Made by a program: the position numbers and the translations under genes. Below the pieces are notes generated by a model. That model was not told the origin of the DNA, did not search any database, and worked only from the letters and a program-made list of their open reading frames with translations. A stretch of 64,000 nucleotides of DNA. It comes from Catellatospora sp. IY07-71. Lineage in GTDB: Bacteria; Actinomycetota; Actinomycetes; Mycobacteriales; Micromonosporaceae. The stretch is from assembly GCF_018326265.1 (NCBI RefSeq), contig NZ_AP023360.1:4373501-4437500 (forward strand). The letters are read 5' to 3'. This document shows, in pieces, positions 17,821-26,151 of this stretch. The stretch's first letter is position 1; every line of letters starts with the position of its first letter.

Positions 17821-19491
17821 TCAGACGCGGGTGATCCGGACCGCGTCGGCGATGACGTATCCGGTGCCGCTGGTCCACCGGCTCACGCCGACCTTGTCGC
17901 CGTCCCCGGCGGCCAGCGTGAACACGCCGAGCGACACCCACTGCCCACCGGTGAGCCGCTGGTTCACCTGCACCGACTGGTTGCCGCTGCTGGTGGCCAC
18001 GATGAACGGCGTCATGTTGTTGTAGCCGGGGTCGGCCGGATACCAGACGGCGACCTCGTAGGTGTCCGTGGCCGGGATGTTCACCTTGAACCAGGCCGCG
18101 TCGCTCGACGCGACGGGGCTGGCGAAGCGGTAGTCGGCCCCGAATCGCTGCGCGGAGAACGCCGAGCTGCCCCAGTTGGCGCTGGCGGTGAACCGGCCGC
18201 TGGTGGCGTTGTCGACGGTGACCGTCCAATCCTCCGACGGCGGCGTCTGGTCGGTGGACACGTCGAGGTAGTTGCGGTCGATGTGCATCGTCACCCCGCC
18301 CCAGGTCTCGTTCACGTCCCCGGCGTACTGGTGCAGCCGCTGGTGGTTCGCCCAGTACGCGTCGTCGCAGTAGGTGCCCGCGTCGGTGTCGGCCACGCCG
18401 TTCCACCACGCGATCCAGAGCTGGTCGATCCTGGTGTACGCCGGATTGTCGTGCTCCAGGCACACGTCCCGGATGCCGGACGAGCCGCTGGAGTACATGC
18501 CGGACAGGTAGCCGCGGGCGTGCAGCTGTTCGGTCCAGCCGGACAGGAACGACAGCACCGCCGCGCGGCACGACGCCGTGGTCGGGTAGTGCTCGATGTC
18601 GTTGTAGATGGTGCTGCCCGCACCGATGCCCAGCGCCTGCGCGGCGCTGACCGCGCTGTTCGCGGCGGTGACCCCCTGCGAGCGGGCGGTCGTCGTGTTG
18701 CTCGACATCTTCGGCGTACGCGTCCCGCACGGCGCCTGGTAGCCCAGCTCGATCGGGATGAGCCGCCAGCCGTTGTTCGTCTGGTTGGTCACCCAGGTCG
18801 CGGTCAGGTTCGGCTGGGCGCAGGAGCGGCTGGCCCCGCTGATGTAGATGCCGACGGCGCGGTACGGCGAGCTGTTGCGCCAGGCGTTCATCGCGGACTG
18901 GGCCGGGGCGGTGCAGGTGTCGAAGCCCTTGCCGGTGTACGTGCCGGGCTGCGGCCCGGCCGCGGCGAGCGGGGCCACGGCCGCGGTGGCGGCACGCTGC
19001 GGCGCGGCGGGCACGGCCGCGCGGGTGAGGGACGCCGACCCGAGCACGGCGCGCACGGCGGCCGCGGTGTCGGGGGTCTGCACGGCGGTGACCAGCACAC
19101 CGGCGCCGCGTACCGCGATGGTCACGGTGTCCGCGCCGGAGGGCACGGCCGCGGCGGCGCCGGTGGCGGGGGTGGCCGCGGCGGTGCGCTCGGCGTTGGC
19201 CGCGCTGAACGGTTCGATGACGAGCCCGGCGGTGCGGCCGCGCAGGCCGGCCGGGCAGGAGGACTGGTCGCCGATGCGGCCGAGGTAGACGGCGGGCCGG
19301 TCGAATCGCACGCACGCGGCCGGGTCGGCGTCGAGGTCGACGACCGTCCAGGCGGCGGGCACGGCGACGCGGTAGCCGCGATAGGTGACGGTGCGAGTGT
19401 CGGCGGTGGTGGCCGCGGCGGCGGGCGCGGCGGCGATCGCGAGGGTCGCCGCGGCGGTGAGTCCCGCCATCCGCGCAAGGATCCTGCTCAT
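17821..19491 (-). CDS. Secreted DUF1906 (Rv2525c-like glycoside hydrolase-like) protein with golvesin C-terminal domain
   Basis: A 556-residue exported protein. A signal peptide covers residues 1-27 (MSRILARMAGLTAAATLAIA, then Ala-rich). A lightly conserved region follows to about 185. A DUF1906 TIM-barrel-like domain is at 190-405 (GKGFDTCTAPAQSAMNAW, LIPIELGYQAPC, TIYNDIEHY, SGMYSSGSSGI, MHIDRNYLD). A golvesin/Xly carbohydrate-binding-like beta-sandwich is at about 425-556 (SAQRFGADYRFASP to YVIADAVRITRV). DUF1906 proteins resemble GH25-type cell-wall hydrolases and are often Tat- or Sec-exported. A target in the envelope or an extracellular polymer is plausible. AAGGAG precedes the ATG. 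Confidence 0.82.
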   Translation of the reverse strand: MSRILARMAGLTAAATLAIAAAPAAAATTADTRTVTYRGYRVAVPAAWTVVDLDADPAACVRFDRPAVYLGRIGDQSSCPAGLRGRTAGLVIEPFSAANAERTAAATPATGAAAAVPSGADTVTIAVRGAGVLVTAVQTPDTAAAVRAVLGSASLTRAAVPAAPQRAATAAVAPLAAAGPQPGTYTGKGFDTCTAPAQSAMNAWRNSSPYRAVGIYISGASRSCAQPNLTATWVTNQTNNGWRLIPIELGYQAPCGTRTPKMSSNTTTARSQGVTAANSAVSAAQALGIGAGSTIYNDIEHYPTTASCRAAVLSFLSGWTEQLHARGYLSGMYSSGSSGIRDVCLEHDNPAYTRIDQLWIAWWNGVADTDAGTYCDDAYWANHQRLHQYAGDVNETWGGVTMHIDRNYLDVSTDQTPPSEDWTVTVDNATSGRFTASANWGSSAFSAQRFGADYRFASPVASSDAAWFKVNIPATDTYEVAVWYPADPGYNNMTPFIVATSSGNQSVQVNQRLTGGQWVSLGVFTLAAGDGDKVGVSRWTSGTGYVIADAVRITRV

Positions 19492-19591
19492 CCGGACTCC
19501 TTGAAGGTTTTCTTGCTCCGATGGGAGAAAGTTGGAAAGTTTTTACCACACATCGACACCAGTGGGTAGAGATCCGCGTCGTTCCCGGGCA

Positions 19592-19619
19592 TTGACCCTA
19601 TGTAGATTGACGGCATAGA
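19592..19619 (+). promoter_or_regulatory. Possible promoter with PadR-like inverted repeat
   Basis: TTGACC (19592-19597) is followed by CTATG-N11-CATAG (19598-19618), whose second half overlaps a -10-like CATAGA. PadR-type regulators often bind TATGTA...TACATA-like sites ahead of membrane genes of the kind that follows, but no padR gene lies next to it here. Low certainty. Confidence 0.35.
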
Positions 19620-19670
19620 GTTCAGGCCGTGCGCGATCGCGTACGGCAGCACGGACGGGGGAGTGACGGC

Positions 19671-20552
19671 GTGGCGAGGATGACGGTCCGGCTCGCGTCG
19701 TCGCTGCTGGCGTACGCGGCCGAGCGCTGGCCGGTGGACCGGCGCGAGGAACTGCTGCACGAATGGCAGGCCGAGGCGCACGTGCTCGCCGCGGGCCGGC
19801 GCGACCTGCGGCTGCTCGCCTACGCGGCCAGCCTGGCGCTGTCCCGGCCGCCGCGCGGGCAGCGGGCGCACGACTGGCGGCGGCTGCTGACGCTGCGCTC
19901 CGGCGCGGCGCTGCTCGCGCTCGCGGCGGGTCCGCTGGTGGCGGTGCCGCTCGCGCTCGTGTCCTACCCGCTCGGGCCGCTGCTGCTGCCGATGGTGGCT
20001 CTGCTGATGGCGCTCGGCGGCCTGTGGGCCGGGGCGTCCTGGCCCGCGCCGCGCCGCTCGGCGATCGCGGTCGCCGCACTGCTGCCCGCGCTCGGCTACG
20101 TGGTGCTGGCGCCGCACCTGCTGGTCGCCATGAACCCGCCTGCGGCTTCGGCGGCCGTGTCCTGGGTATGGCTGGCCGTGCTGACCGGCACGATCGTGTG
20201 GCTGATCCGCGGCCCCGCGCATCCCGTGTGGACCTGGCTGCTCGGGGTGACCGGGGCGGCGTGGGCGGCGGTGACCGTCGCGGTGTGGCAGGTCGGGGCG
20301 CGCGGCTGGGACGGCGTGCACCTGGACACGGCGTACGCGCCGCTGTGGTTCCCGGCCTCGGTCGCGCTGCCCGTCGAGATCCCGCTCGGCCCCGTGCCCG
20401 ATCCGGACGTGTCCTCGAACTTCCTGGTCACCGACTACACCGAGCTCTACCCGCACACGCTGCTGCTGATCGGCGCCTTCCTCGCCGCGTTCGGCTACGC
20501 CGCCGCCCGCGCCCGCACCGAGGCCGCCCTGGAGCCCGTACCGGTACCCTGA
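19671..20552 (+). CDS. Polytopic membrane protein of unknown function
   Basis: About 293 residues from GTG 19671, which is preceded by GGGGGAG; ATG 19680 is a close alternative. An N-terminal amphipathic segment (ERWPVDRREELLHEWQAEA) resembles the cytoplasmic prefix seen before actinobacterial permease-like proteins. About six to seven hydrophobic segments follow, such as LLALAAGPLVAVPLALV and LLLPMVALLMALGGLW. A short C-terminal cytoplasmic tail ends the protein. No transport motif is recognised. Related proteins are often encoded after a PadR regulator, which is absent here. Confidence 0.65.
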   Translation: MARMTVRLASSLLAYAAERWPVDRREELLHEWQAEAHVLAAGRRDLRLLAYAASLALSRPPRGQRAHDWRRLLTLRSGAALLALAAGPLVAVPLALVSYPLGPLLLPMVALLMALGGLWAGASWPAPRRSAIAVAALLPALGYVVLAPHLLVAMNPPAASAAVSWVWLAVLTGTIVWLIRGPAHPVWTWLLGVTGAAWAAVTVAVWQVGARGWDGVHLDTAYAPLWFPASVALPVEIPLGPVPDPDVSSNFLVTDYTELYPHTLLLIGAFLAAFGYAAARARTEAALEPVPVP

Positions 20553-20577
20553 TCCGCCAGCGTGGCCGGGAGGCCAA

Positions 20578-20638
20578 GATCGCCGTCTCGTGTCGAAAAA
20601 TGCGGCCAGACCACGGGTTTGGACACGAACCGCCGATC
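20578..20638. repeat. Family B palindromic repeat, copy 3
   Basis: Arms GATCGCCGTCTCGTGTCGAAA and a matching GGACACGAACCGCCGATC, with central GGCCAGACCACGG. It lies 25 bases after the membrane protein stop and is followed at 20684 by a second copy. Confidence 0.8.
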
Positions 20639-20683
20639 ATCCTTCGCGCCGCCGTGTCAACCGGCTCCAGGTGCGCTCGCCAT

Positions 20684-20744
20684 GATCGCGATCCTGTGTC
20701 GAAAAGTCTGGCCAGAGCGCAGGTTTCGACACGGGACGGCGATC
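20684..20744. repeat. Family B palindromic repeat, copy 4
   Basis: Arms GATCGCGATCCTGTGTCGAAA and TTTCGACACGGGACGGCGATC around GTCTGGCCAGAGCGCAGG. With copy 3 it forms a tandem pair separated by about 45 bases in a convergent intergenic region. Confidence 0.82.
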
Positions 20745-20758
20745 TTCGCGCGCTCCGG

Positions 20759-21511
20759 CTACACCGGGGCGCGGCGGGCGGTGGTCAGGAAACGGTGGCC
20801 GGTGACGTGCAGCGGGTTGCCGGCGGCTAGCCGGTGGTGCAGGTCGCGCAGGCGGGGGGTGTAGGTGTCGAGGTCGTAGCCGGGGATCTGCCACGGGGTG
20901 ATCCGCAGCAGCAGCACGACCGCGCCGATGTCGTGCAGCGTGGCGGGGACGAGCTGCTCATGCCGGTCGAGGACGGTCAGGCCGGCCTGCTCCAGCCCGG
21001 TGACGGCGGACGCCAGGTCCCAGGACCGGAAGGGATGCGGCGGGCCGCCGAGCGCGGCGTTGAGCTGCTCAAGGTCGCGCCCGCCGACCTGCTGGGTGAC
21101 GAACACGCCGCCGGGCCGCAGCACCCGGTGCACCTCTGCCGGGTCGTACGCCTCATGTCTGCTGAGCACCAGGTCGAAGCTCTCGTCCGGGAACGGCAAC
21201 CGGTCCGGTGCCCCGGTGGTGTCGTGCACGATCACGCCGAGCGGGGCCAGCCGCCGCCGCGCCACCGCGACGTTCGGCGGGAAGCCCTCGGTCGCCGCGG
21301 TCACCGGCGGCAGCGGTGCGAGTGAGGCGAGGAACTCGCCGCCGCCCGTGCCGAGATCCAGAAGCGCGCCGGTGGTGCGCAGCCGTTCCTGGACGAGCGC
21401 GCGATAGTCCCAGGAGGGCGCACCCTGCACGTACCGTCCATGGAAGACGCCGAAGTCCCAGCCCTCGAACGGGGTGCGGGACGCCTCGCCGACCAGCTCC
21501 TCATAGGTCAT
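20759..21511 (-). CDS. Class I SAM-dependent methyltransferase
   Basis: A 250-residue methyltransferase. Motif I is ALLDLGTGGGEFLASL near residue 50, an acidic loop follows at VTAATEGFPPN, then FPDESFDLVLSRHEAYDP and VLRPGGVFVTQQVGG as motifs post-I to III. The C-terminal part (TLHDIGAVVLLLRITPWQIPGYDLD) matches the common actinobacterial methyltransferase-11-like proteins near chemotaxis or unknown loci. Substrate unknown. The gene sits convergent to a pair of family B repeats. Confidence 0.82.
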   Translation of the reverse strand: MTYEELVGEASRTPFEGWDFGVFHGRYVQGAPSWDYRALVQERLRTTGALLDLGTGGGEFLASLAPLPPVTAATEGFPPNVAVARRRLAPLGVIVHDTTGAPDRLPFPDESFDLVLSRHEAYDPAEVHRVLRPGGVFVTQQVGGRDLEQLNAALGGPPHPFRSWDLASAVTGLEQAGLTVLDRHEQLVPATLHDIGAVVLLLRITPWQIPGYDLDTYTPRLRDLHHRLAAGNPLHVTGHRFLTTARRAPV

Positions 21512-21563
21512 GCCCGCAGACGTTAGAGCGCCGGGAGCCCGAGCGCGCTCGCTTTACGCACGG

Positions 21564-22127
21564 TCACGGCAGGTCGCGGACCGCCTCCAGGAACGCATCC
21601 GGGGCGTCGCGATGCACGTGGTGGCCCACCGGGATGGTCACGAGGCCCCCACGTGGGAAGCGGGCCGCCATCGCGGCTATCCGGTTCTGGGGCAGGAAGC
21701 TCGCCGGGCCGCCCCCGATCACGACGACCGGGCAGGTGATCGCGGCGACCGCGTCCCGCCAGGCCGGGTCCGGCGCGTTGAGCTGCCGCACGATGGGCCC
21801 GCGGATCTCGTGCTCCGGCACGGTGAACCCCATCGGCTCGGGCGCCACCAGCGCCACCCCGGACAGGCTGAGCGCGTCGAGGAAGCCGATGACGTCGTCG
21901 CGCATCAGCTCGAACGAGTAGCTCCCGGGACGGTCGCTCGCGCCGTGCCCGCGCAGGTCGAGCACGTACACGTGCCAGGACTCGGCCAGCCCGCCCACCA
22001 CCGCGTCCCAGGCGGAGCCGTCGGCGTTGCCGCCGTGCAGCAGGACCATCGGCGCTGCGCCGGGCGCGCCGTGCACCTGGTAGGCCAGGGTCACCCCGCC
22101 GGTCACCAGTTTTTGATCACCCGCCAT
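21564..22127 (-). CDS. Alpha/beta hydrolase with an internal deletion removing the nucleophile elbow
   Basis: A 187-residue alpha/beta-hydrolase-fold protein, compared with 250-270 residues normally. The N-terminal strands are intact: MVLLHGGNADGSAWDAVVGG (oxyanion region) and VYVLDLRGHGASDRPG. After FLDALSLSGVALV the expected GHSMGG nucleophile elbow and the following helices are missing. The sequence goes straight to APEPMGFTVPEHEIRG and then the C-terminal half (CPVVVIGGGP, the late VPVGHHVHRDAPD histidine). The junction is near 21845 and the frame is kept. It cannot be a normal hydrolase. It is either a decaying gene or a re-purposed binding protein. Confidence 0.7.
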   Translation of the reverse strand: MAGDQKLVTGGVTLAYQVHGAPGAAPMVLLHGGNADGSAWDAVVGGLAESWHVYVLDLRGHGASDRPGSYSFELMRDDVIGFLDALSLSGVALVAPEPMGFTVPEHEIRGPIVRQLNAPDPAWRDAVAAITCPVVVIGGGPASFLPQNRIAAMAARFPRGGLVTIPVGHHVHRDAPDAFLEAVRDLP

Positions 22128-22255
22128 CGGGGCGAGCGTACCGTCGACGTGCCCCCGTCCGTCAGGATCGGATGAGTGATCCAGTCACGCTCGTGGATGG
22201 CGGATACGCTCGCGGTACACCGCCCGGCAGGGCCGGTGCCGGGGAGGGAGCCGCC

Positions 22256-24160
22256 GTGTCCGCGCCGTCCGAAGCCGCCGAGCCCGGCCCCGCCGCCTCG
22301 GTCCTGCCCGAGCTGCGGGTGATGTGGTGGGAGGAGGGCGTGCGCGCCCGCGCCGAGGCGGGACTGCGGGCCGTGGCGCAGGCGCTTCCCCGGCTGGTGC
22401 GCACCGCGTTCCGCATCGCGTGGCAGGCCGACCGCGGCCGCACCGCGATCGTGCTGACCTGCACGCTGGTGGCCGGGGCGATGTCCACGGCGGGCCTGCT
22501 GGCCACCCAGCAGGTGCTGGTGGGCCTGTTCAGCGCCGGGCCCACCCCGGACCGGGTGTCCGCGGCGCTGCCCGCGCTGGCGCTGCTGGCTGGTGCGGCG
22601 GCGGTCCGCGCGGGCATGGGCATCGCCACCGGGTACGCCCTCAACGGCCTGACCCCGCGGGTGGACCGCACGGTGCAGCGGCGGCTGTACGAGGCGACCA
22701 CGGCGGTGCGGCTGGACGCGTTCGACGAGGACGCGTTCGCCGACGACATGGAGCGCGCCGGGCGGGGCATGGACTCGGTGATCGGGCTGGTCAACGCGAC
22801 CATGGCGCTGGCCGCCGGGGCGATCGGGGTGCTGTCGGTCGCGGTGGCGCTGGTGGTGGTGCATCCGCTGCTGCTCGGGGCGATGCTGCTGGCGACCCTG
22901 CCCAACGCGTGGGCCGCGCTGCGCGCCGGGCACCTGGAGTATCAGACGTACGTGGCGGGCTCGGTGCGCCGCCGCCGGCTGTGGATCCTGAACCGGCTGA
23001 TGGCCGATCGGCTGACCGCCGCCGAGCTGCGCGCGTACGGGCTGCGCGGCTTCCTGCTGGGGCAGTTCGACACGGTGATGGAGACCGAGACCCGCATCCA
23101 GCTCGACCTGGCCCGCCGGGTGACCACCACCAACGCGCTCGGCGCGGTGACCGGCGGGCTCGCGTCCGGGGCGGTGTACGTGCTGCTGGGCTGGCTGCTG
23201 CTGAGCGGCTCGATCCCGCTGGCGGCCGCGGCCACGGCGGTGATCGCGCTGCAGGCGGCGCGGCACTCGCTGAACACGGTGACGTACCAGGTGGACACGC
23301 TCTACACGGAGGGGCGGCACTTCGACGACTACACCGGGTTCATGGAGCGGGCGCGGGCGCACCTGCCGGCGGGTGACGGCCGGGGCGCGGTGGGCCCGCT
23401 GCGGGAGCTGCGCGTGGACGCGGTGCGGCTGAGCTATCCCGACCGCGACCGGCCCGCGCTGGACGAGGTCAGCCTGACCGTGCGCGCCGGGCAGACGGTC
23501 GCGTTCGTGGGGGAGAACGGGTCGGGCAAGACCACCCTCGCGGCGGTGCTCGCGGCGCTGCGTACCCCCTCGTCGGGTGGGGTCAGCTGGAACGGGACGC
23601 CGCTGCCGGAGCTGGACGCGGGGCAGTTGCGGGCCCGGATCGCGGTGGTGTCGCAGGACTACTGGAAGTGGCCGTTCAGCGCGGGGGTGAACATCCGGCT
23701 CGGCGACCCGGACAGCCCGGCCGATCAGGAGCGGGTCGAGGCCGCGGCGCGGCGCGCGGTGGCCCACGACATGATCATGCAGCTGCCGTTCGGGTACGAC
23801 ACGCTGCTGGACCGGACCTTCGCCGACGGGCAGGACCTGTCCGGCGGGCAGTGGCAGCGGATCAGCGCGGCGCGCGGCTTCCTGCGCGACGCGGACCTGC
23901 TCATCATGGACGAGCCGTCCTCCGCGCTGGACCCGCGTGCCGAGGACGCCCTGTTCCAGGCGATCCGCGACCGGCAGGGCCGGTTGACCACCATCCTCAT
24001 CACACACCGGCTGGCCAACGTGCGCCACGCCGACATGATCTACGTGCTGCACGAGGGGCGGCTGGTCCAGTCAGGGCGGCACGCCGAGCTGATGGCCGCG
24101 GGCGGCCGCTACGCCGAGCTGTTCACGCTCCAGGCGCAGGGCTACCTCGAACCGGCCTGA
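22256..24160 (+). CDS. ABC transporter, fused permease and ATPase (exporter type)
   Basis: A 634-residue half-transporter. An N-terminal transmembrane region of six segments spans roughly residues 50-330 (TAIVLTCTLVAGAMSTAGLL, AMLLATLPNAWAAL, GAVYVLLGWLLL). The nucleotide-binding domain carries Walker A G419-K425 in VGENGSGKTT, signature LSGGQ at 528-532, Walker B D552-E553 in LLIMDEPSSALD, and ITHRLANV for the H-loop. I chose GTG 22256, which follows GGGAGGGAG; ATG 22172 would add a Gly-rich leader. It would act as a dimer in the membrane. No substrate or precursor gene is adjacent, so drug, lipid or peptide export cannot be distinguished. Confidence 0.85.
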   Translation: MSAPSEAAEPGPAASVLPELRVMWWEEGVRARAEAGLRAVAQALPRLVRTAFRIAWQADRGRTAIVLTCTLVAGAMSTAGLLATQQVLVGLFSAGPTPDRVSAALPALALLAGAAAVRAGMGIATGYALNGLTPRVDRTVQRRLYEATTAVRLDAFDEDAFADDMERAGRGMDSVIGLVNATMALAAGAIGVLSVAVALVVVHPLLLGAMLLATLPNAWAALRAGHLEYQTYVAGSVRRRRLWILNRLMADRLTAAELRAYGLRGFLLGQFDTVMETETRIQLDLARRVTTTNALGAVTGGLASGAVYVLLGWLLLSGSIPLAAAATAVIALQAARHSLNTVTYQVDTLYTEGRHFDDYTGFMERARAHLPAGDGRGAVGPLRELRVDAVRLSYPDRDRPALDEVSLTVRAGQTVAFVGENGSGKTTLAAVLAALRTPSSGGVSWNGTPLPELDAGQLRARIAVVSQDYWKWPFSAGVNIRLGDPDSPADQERVEAAARRAVAHDMIMQLPFGYDTLLDRTFADGQDLSGGQWQRISAARGFLRDADLLIMDEPSSALDPRAEDALFQAIRDRQGRLTTILITHRLANVRHADMIYVLHEGRLVQSGRHAELMAAGGRYAELFTLQAQGYLEPA

Positions 24161-24204
24161 ACCGCCCATATCATGGCAAGGTGGGTGAGGTGCCGGAGGA
24201 GACA

Positions 24205-25080
24205 GTGCGTGAGCTGTACACGGCCCTGCCCGAGGAGTTCGTCGCCGCGCGCGACGCGGCGGCGGCCGCGGCCAAGGCCGCCGGACACGGCCCGCAGGCC
24301 ACCGCGATCAAGCGGCTGCGCCGCCCGACCGTCGCCGCCTGGCTGGTGAACCTGCTCGCCCATCGCGCGCCCGAGCGGATCACCGAGCTGGCCGAACTCG
24401 GCACCGAGCTGCGCGAGGCCCAGCGGCGGCTGCGCGGCGACGAGCTGCGCGCGCTGACCGTACGCCGCCGCGAGCTGCTGTCCGCCCTCGCCGACGACGC
24501 CGAGCAGCTCGCCGTCAAGGCCCAGCCCTCGCTCAGCCCCGCCCGGCTGCCCCGCGCCGAGGTCGAGGAGACCCTCGCCGCCGCGCTCGCCGACGAGGAC
24601 GTCGCCGCCCAGATCCGCGCCGGCACGGTGGTCAAGGCCGTCTCCTACACCGGCTTCGGCACGGCCCTGCCACCCGTCGACGAGTCCGCGGAAGCAGAAG
24701 CACGGCGTGCGCCGACTCCCCGGGTTGAGCGGCGGCTGCGGGCGGTCCCCGCGCCGGAACCGGCCCCGACGGACGAGGAGGTCCGGGTGCCCGAGCCGCC
24801 CCGGGTGCCCGCCGGGCTGCGGCGTGCGCTCGACGCGGCGGAGGAGGCGGAGGGGCGCGCCCGAGCCGAGCTGGACGCGGCGCGCGAGGCGGAGCAGGCG
24901 GCCGGGGCGGAGCTGGCCGAGGTGCGTGCGGCGATGTCGGCGCTGGAGGAGCGGCGCGACCGGGCGCAGCAGGAGGCCAACCGGCGGCGGGCCGCGCGCA
25001 CCGCCGCCGAGCGCGCGCTGGCGGCGGCGGTGCGGCGCACGGCCAGGGAACAGGCGGCGATCGACGCCCACGGCGGCTGA
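24205..25080 (+). CDS. Actinobacterial coiled-coil protein of unknown function
   Basis: About 291 residues. GGAGGAG lies four bases before GTG 24205; GTG 24181 is an alternative start. The N-terminal 150 residues (ELYTALPEEFVAARDAAAAA, IKRLRRPTVAAWLVNLLA) match a conserved actinobacterial family whose role is not known to me. A Pro-rich linker at about 165-200 leads to a long Ala/Glu/Arg coiled coil (ALDAAEEAEGRARAELDAAR onwards) to the C-terminus. There is no membrane segment. It begins 44 bases after the ABC transporter and may share its transcript. Confidence 0.6.
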   Translation: MRELYTALPEEFVAARDAAAAAAKAAGHGPQATAIKRLRRPTVAAWLVNLLAHRAPERITELAELGTELREAQRRLRGDELRALTVRRRELLSALADDAEQLAVKAQPSLSPARLPRAEVEETLAAALADEDVAAQIRAGTVVKAVSYTGFGTALPPVDESAEAEARRAPTPRVERRLRAVPAPEPAPTDEEVRVPEPPRVPAGLRRALDAAEEAEGRARAELDAAREAEQAAGAELAEVRAAMSALEERRDRAQQEANRRRAARTAAERALAAAVRRTAREQAAIDAHGG

Positions 25081-25117
25081 CCGGGGTGGTTCATCGATGG
25101 TTACAGGAGGGACGGAA

Positions 25118-25498
25118 ATGCTGGGCAGGACGCGGGCTTTCTCAGGCTTCTCGGTCGACGACACCGAGGCGGCGAGGCGGTTCTACGGTGAGACGCTGGG
25201 GCTGGAGGTGACCGACCTGGGCGGCGGCATGCTGCGGCTGGAGCTGGCGGGCGGCGGCCAGGTGCTCGTCTATCCGAAGCCAGATCACCAGCCCGCCACG
25301 TACACCATCCTGAACTTCCCGGTCGTGGACCTGGCGGCGGCGATGGCGGAGCTGCGCGGGCGCGGGGTCGAGTTCGAGCGCTACGACGTGCCCGGCCTGC
25401 AGACCGACGCGGACGGGTTGGCCGAGGGCGAGGGTCCGCGGATCGCGTGGTTCAAGGATCCCGCGGGCAACATCCTGTCCATGCTGGAGGAGGACTGA
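25118..25498 (+). CDS. VOC family protein
   Basis: A 126-residue glyoxalase-fold protein starting at ATG 25118 after AGGAGGGA. Two half-domains are visible: GFSVDDTEAARRFYGETLGL with MLRLELAGGGQVLVY, then ILNFPVVDLAAAMAELRGRG with IAWFKDPAGNILSMLEED. The ending (KDPAGNILSM) carries the usual metal-ligand region. Members of this short group are often uncharacterised. It is 37 bases after the coiled-coil gene. Confidence 0.78.
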   Translation: MLGRTRAFSGFSVDDTEAARRFYGETLGLEVTDLGGGMLRLELAGGGQVLVYPKPDHQPATYTILNFPVVDLAAAMAELRGRGVEFERYDVPGLQTDADGLAEGEGPRIAWFKDPAGNILSMLEED

Positions 25499-25572
25499 AC
25501 AGGTCGCGTACGATGTGGACGGCCTTCGAACGTGTGTTCTAAACCACAATCCGTGTATTAACCGACTACTGG

Positions 25573-25601
25573 TTGACACCTAAGAGACGTATCTATATAT
25601 G
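25573..25601 (+). promoter_or_regulatory. Strong sigma-70-type promoter upstream of the hemoglobin cluster
   Basis: TTGACA at 25573-25578, a 17-base spacer, then TATATG at 25596-25601 (TATATA two bases earlier). The surrounding 25530-25640 is conspicuously A/T-rich for this window. About 150 bases of leader separate it from the hemoglobin start, enough for further control, but no NsrR- or FNR-type site is certain. Confidence 0.65.
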
Positions 25602-25753
25602 CTGCTGGTGCGCGGATAACCAGCAGTTTGTTTGGCGGCCTTCGGGAAAACCGCTGGTTGTGCCGGTGTGTTTCGTCGCGTCCGTTCCGGGTGCGGGCCC
25701 GGGCCGGACACGGTCGGCTCCGCGCGGCTCACCACTGCGAGACGGAGGCGAAC

Positions 25754-26149
25754 GTGTCCGACAGTCCAGGAGCGACCACCACAGCCACCAGCGCGTACGA
25801 GCTCATCGGCGGAGCCCCGTCGGTGCGCGAGGCGGTGGACCGGCTCTACACCTACCTGCTCGCCGACGAGCAGCTCAGGGAATACTTCGACGGCGTCGAC
25901 CTGCCCAGGCTCAAGGGCCACATGGCGATGCTGCTCAGCCACGTGCTCGGCGGCCCGGCCACCTACCCGGTGGAGCACCTCGGGTCGGCGCACGCGCGGC
26001 TGAGCGTCAGTCCGGCGCACTACGAACGGGTGGTGCAGTACGCCGCCGGAGTCCTCTTCGAACTGCACGTCCCGATGGACATCATCCTCAATGTCGGACA
26101 GGTGCTGGCCAGCGTCCAGCCCCTGATCGTCAGGCCGGCGGCGGCCTGA
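25754..26149 (+). CDS. glbN: Group I truncated hemoglobin
   Basis: A 131-residue truncated hemoglobin, read from GTG 25754, 7 bases after GGAGG. The opening AYELIGGAPSVREAVDRLYTY matches the trHbN-type A and B helices with B10 Tyr at residue 32. The proximal F8 histidine is H80 in HLGSAHARL, and the GG turn after VLGG fits group I. Group I proteins bind O2 and catalyse NO dioxygenation to nitrate when supplied with electrons. A flavohemoglobin begins two bases after the stop. That adjacency makes NO defence the most likely role. Confidence 0.85.
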   Translation: MSDSPGATTTATSAYELIGGAPSVREAVDRLYTYLLADEQLREYFDGVDLPRLKGHMAMLLSHVLGGPATYPVEHLGSAHARLSVSPAHYERVVQYAAGVLFELHVPMDIILNVGQVLASVQPLIVRPAAA

Positions 26150-26151
26150 GG

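Noticed and set aside
22256-24160. ABC exporter as part of a lanthipeptide or other RiPP cluster
   Set aside because: No precursor peptide, cyclase or modification enzyme is adjacent, and the transporter lacks a peptidase domain.
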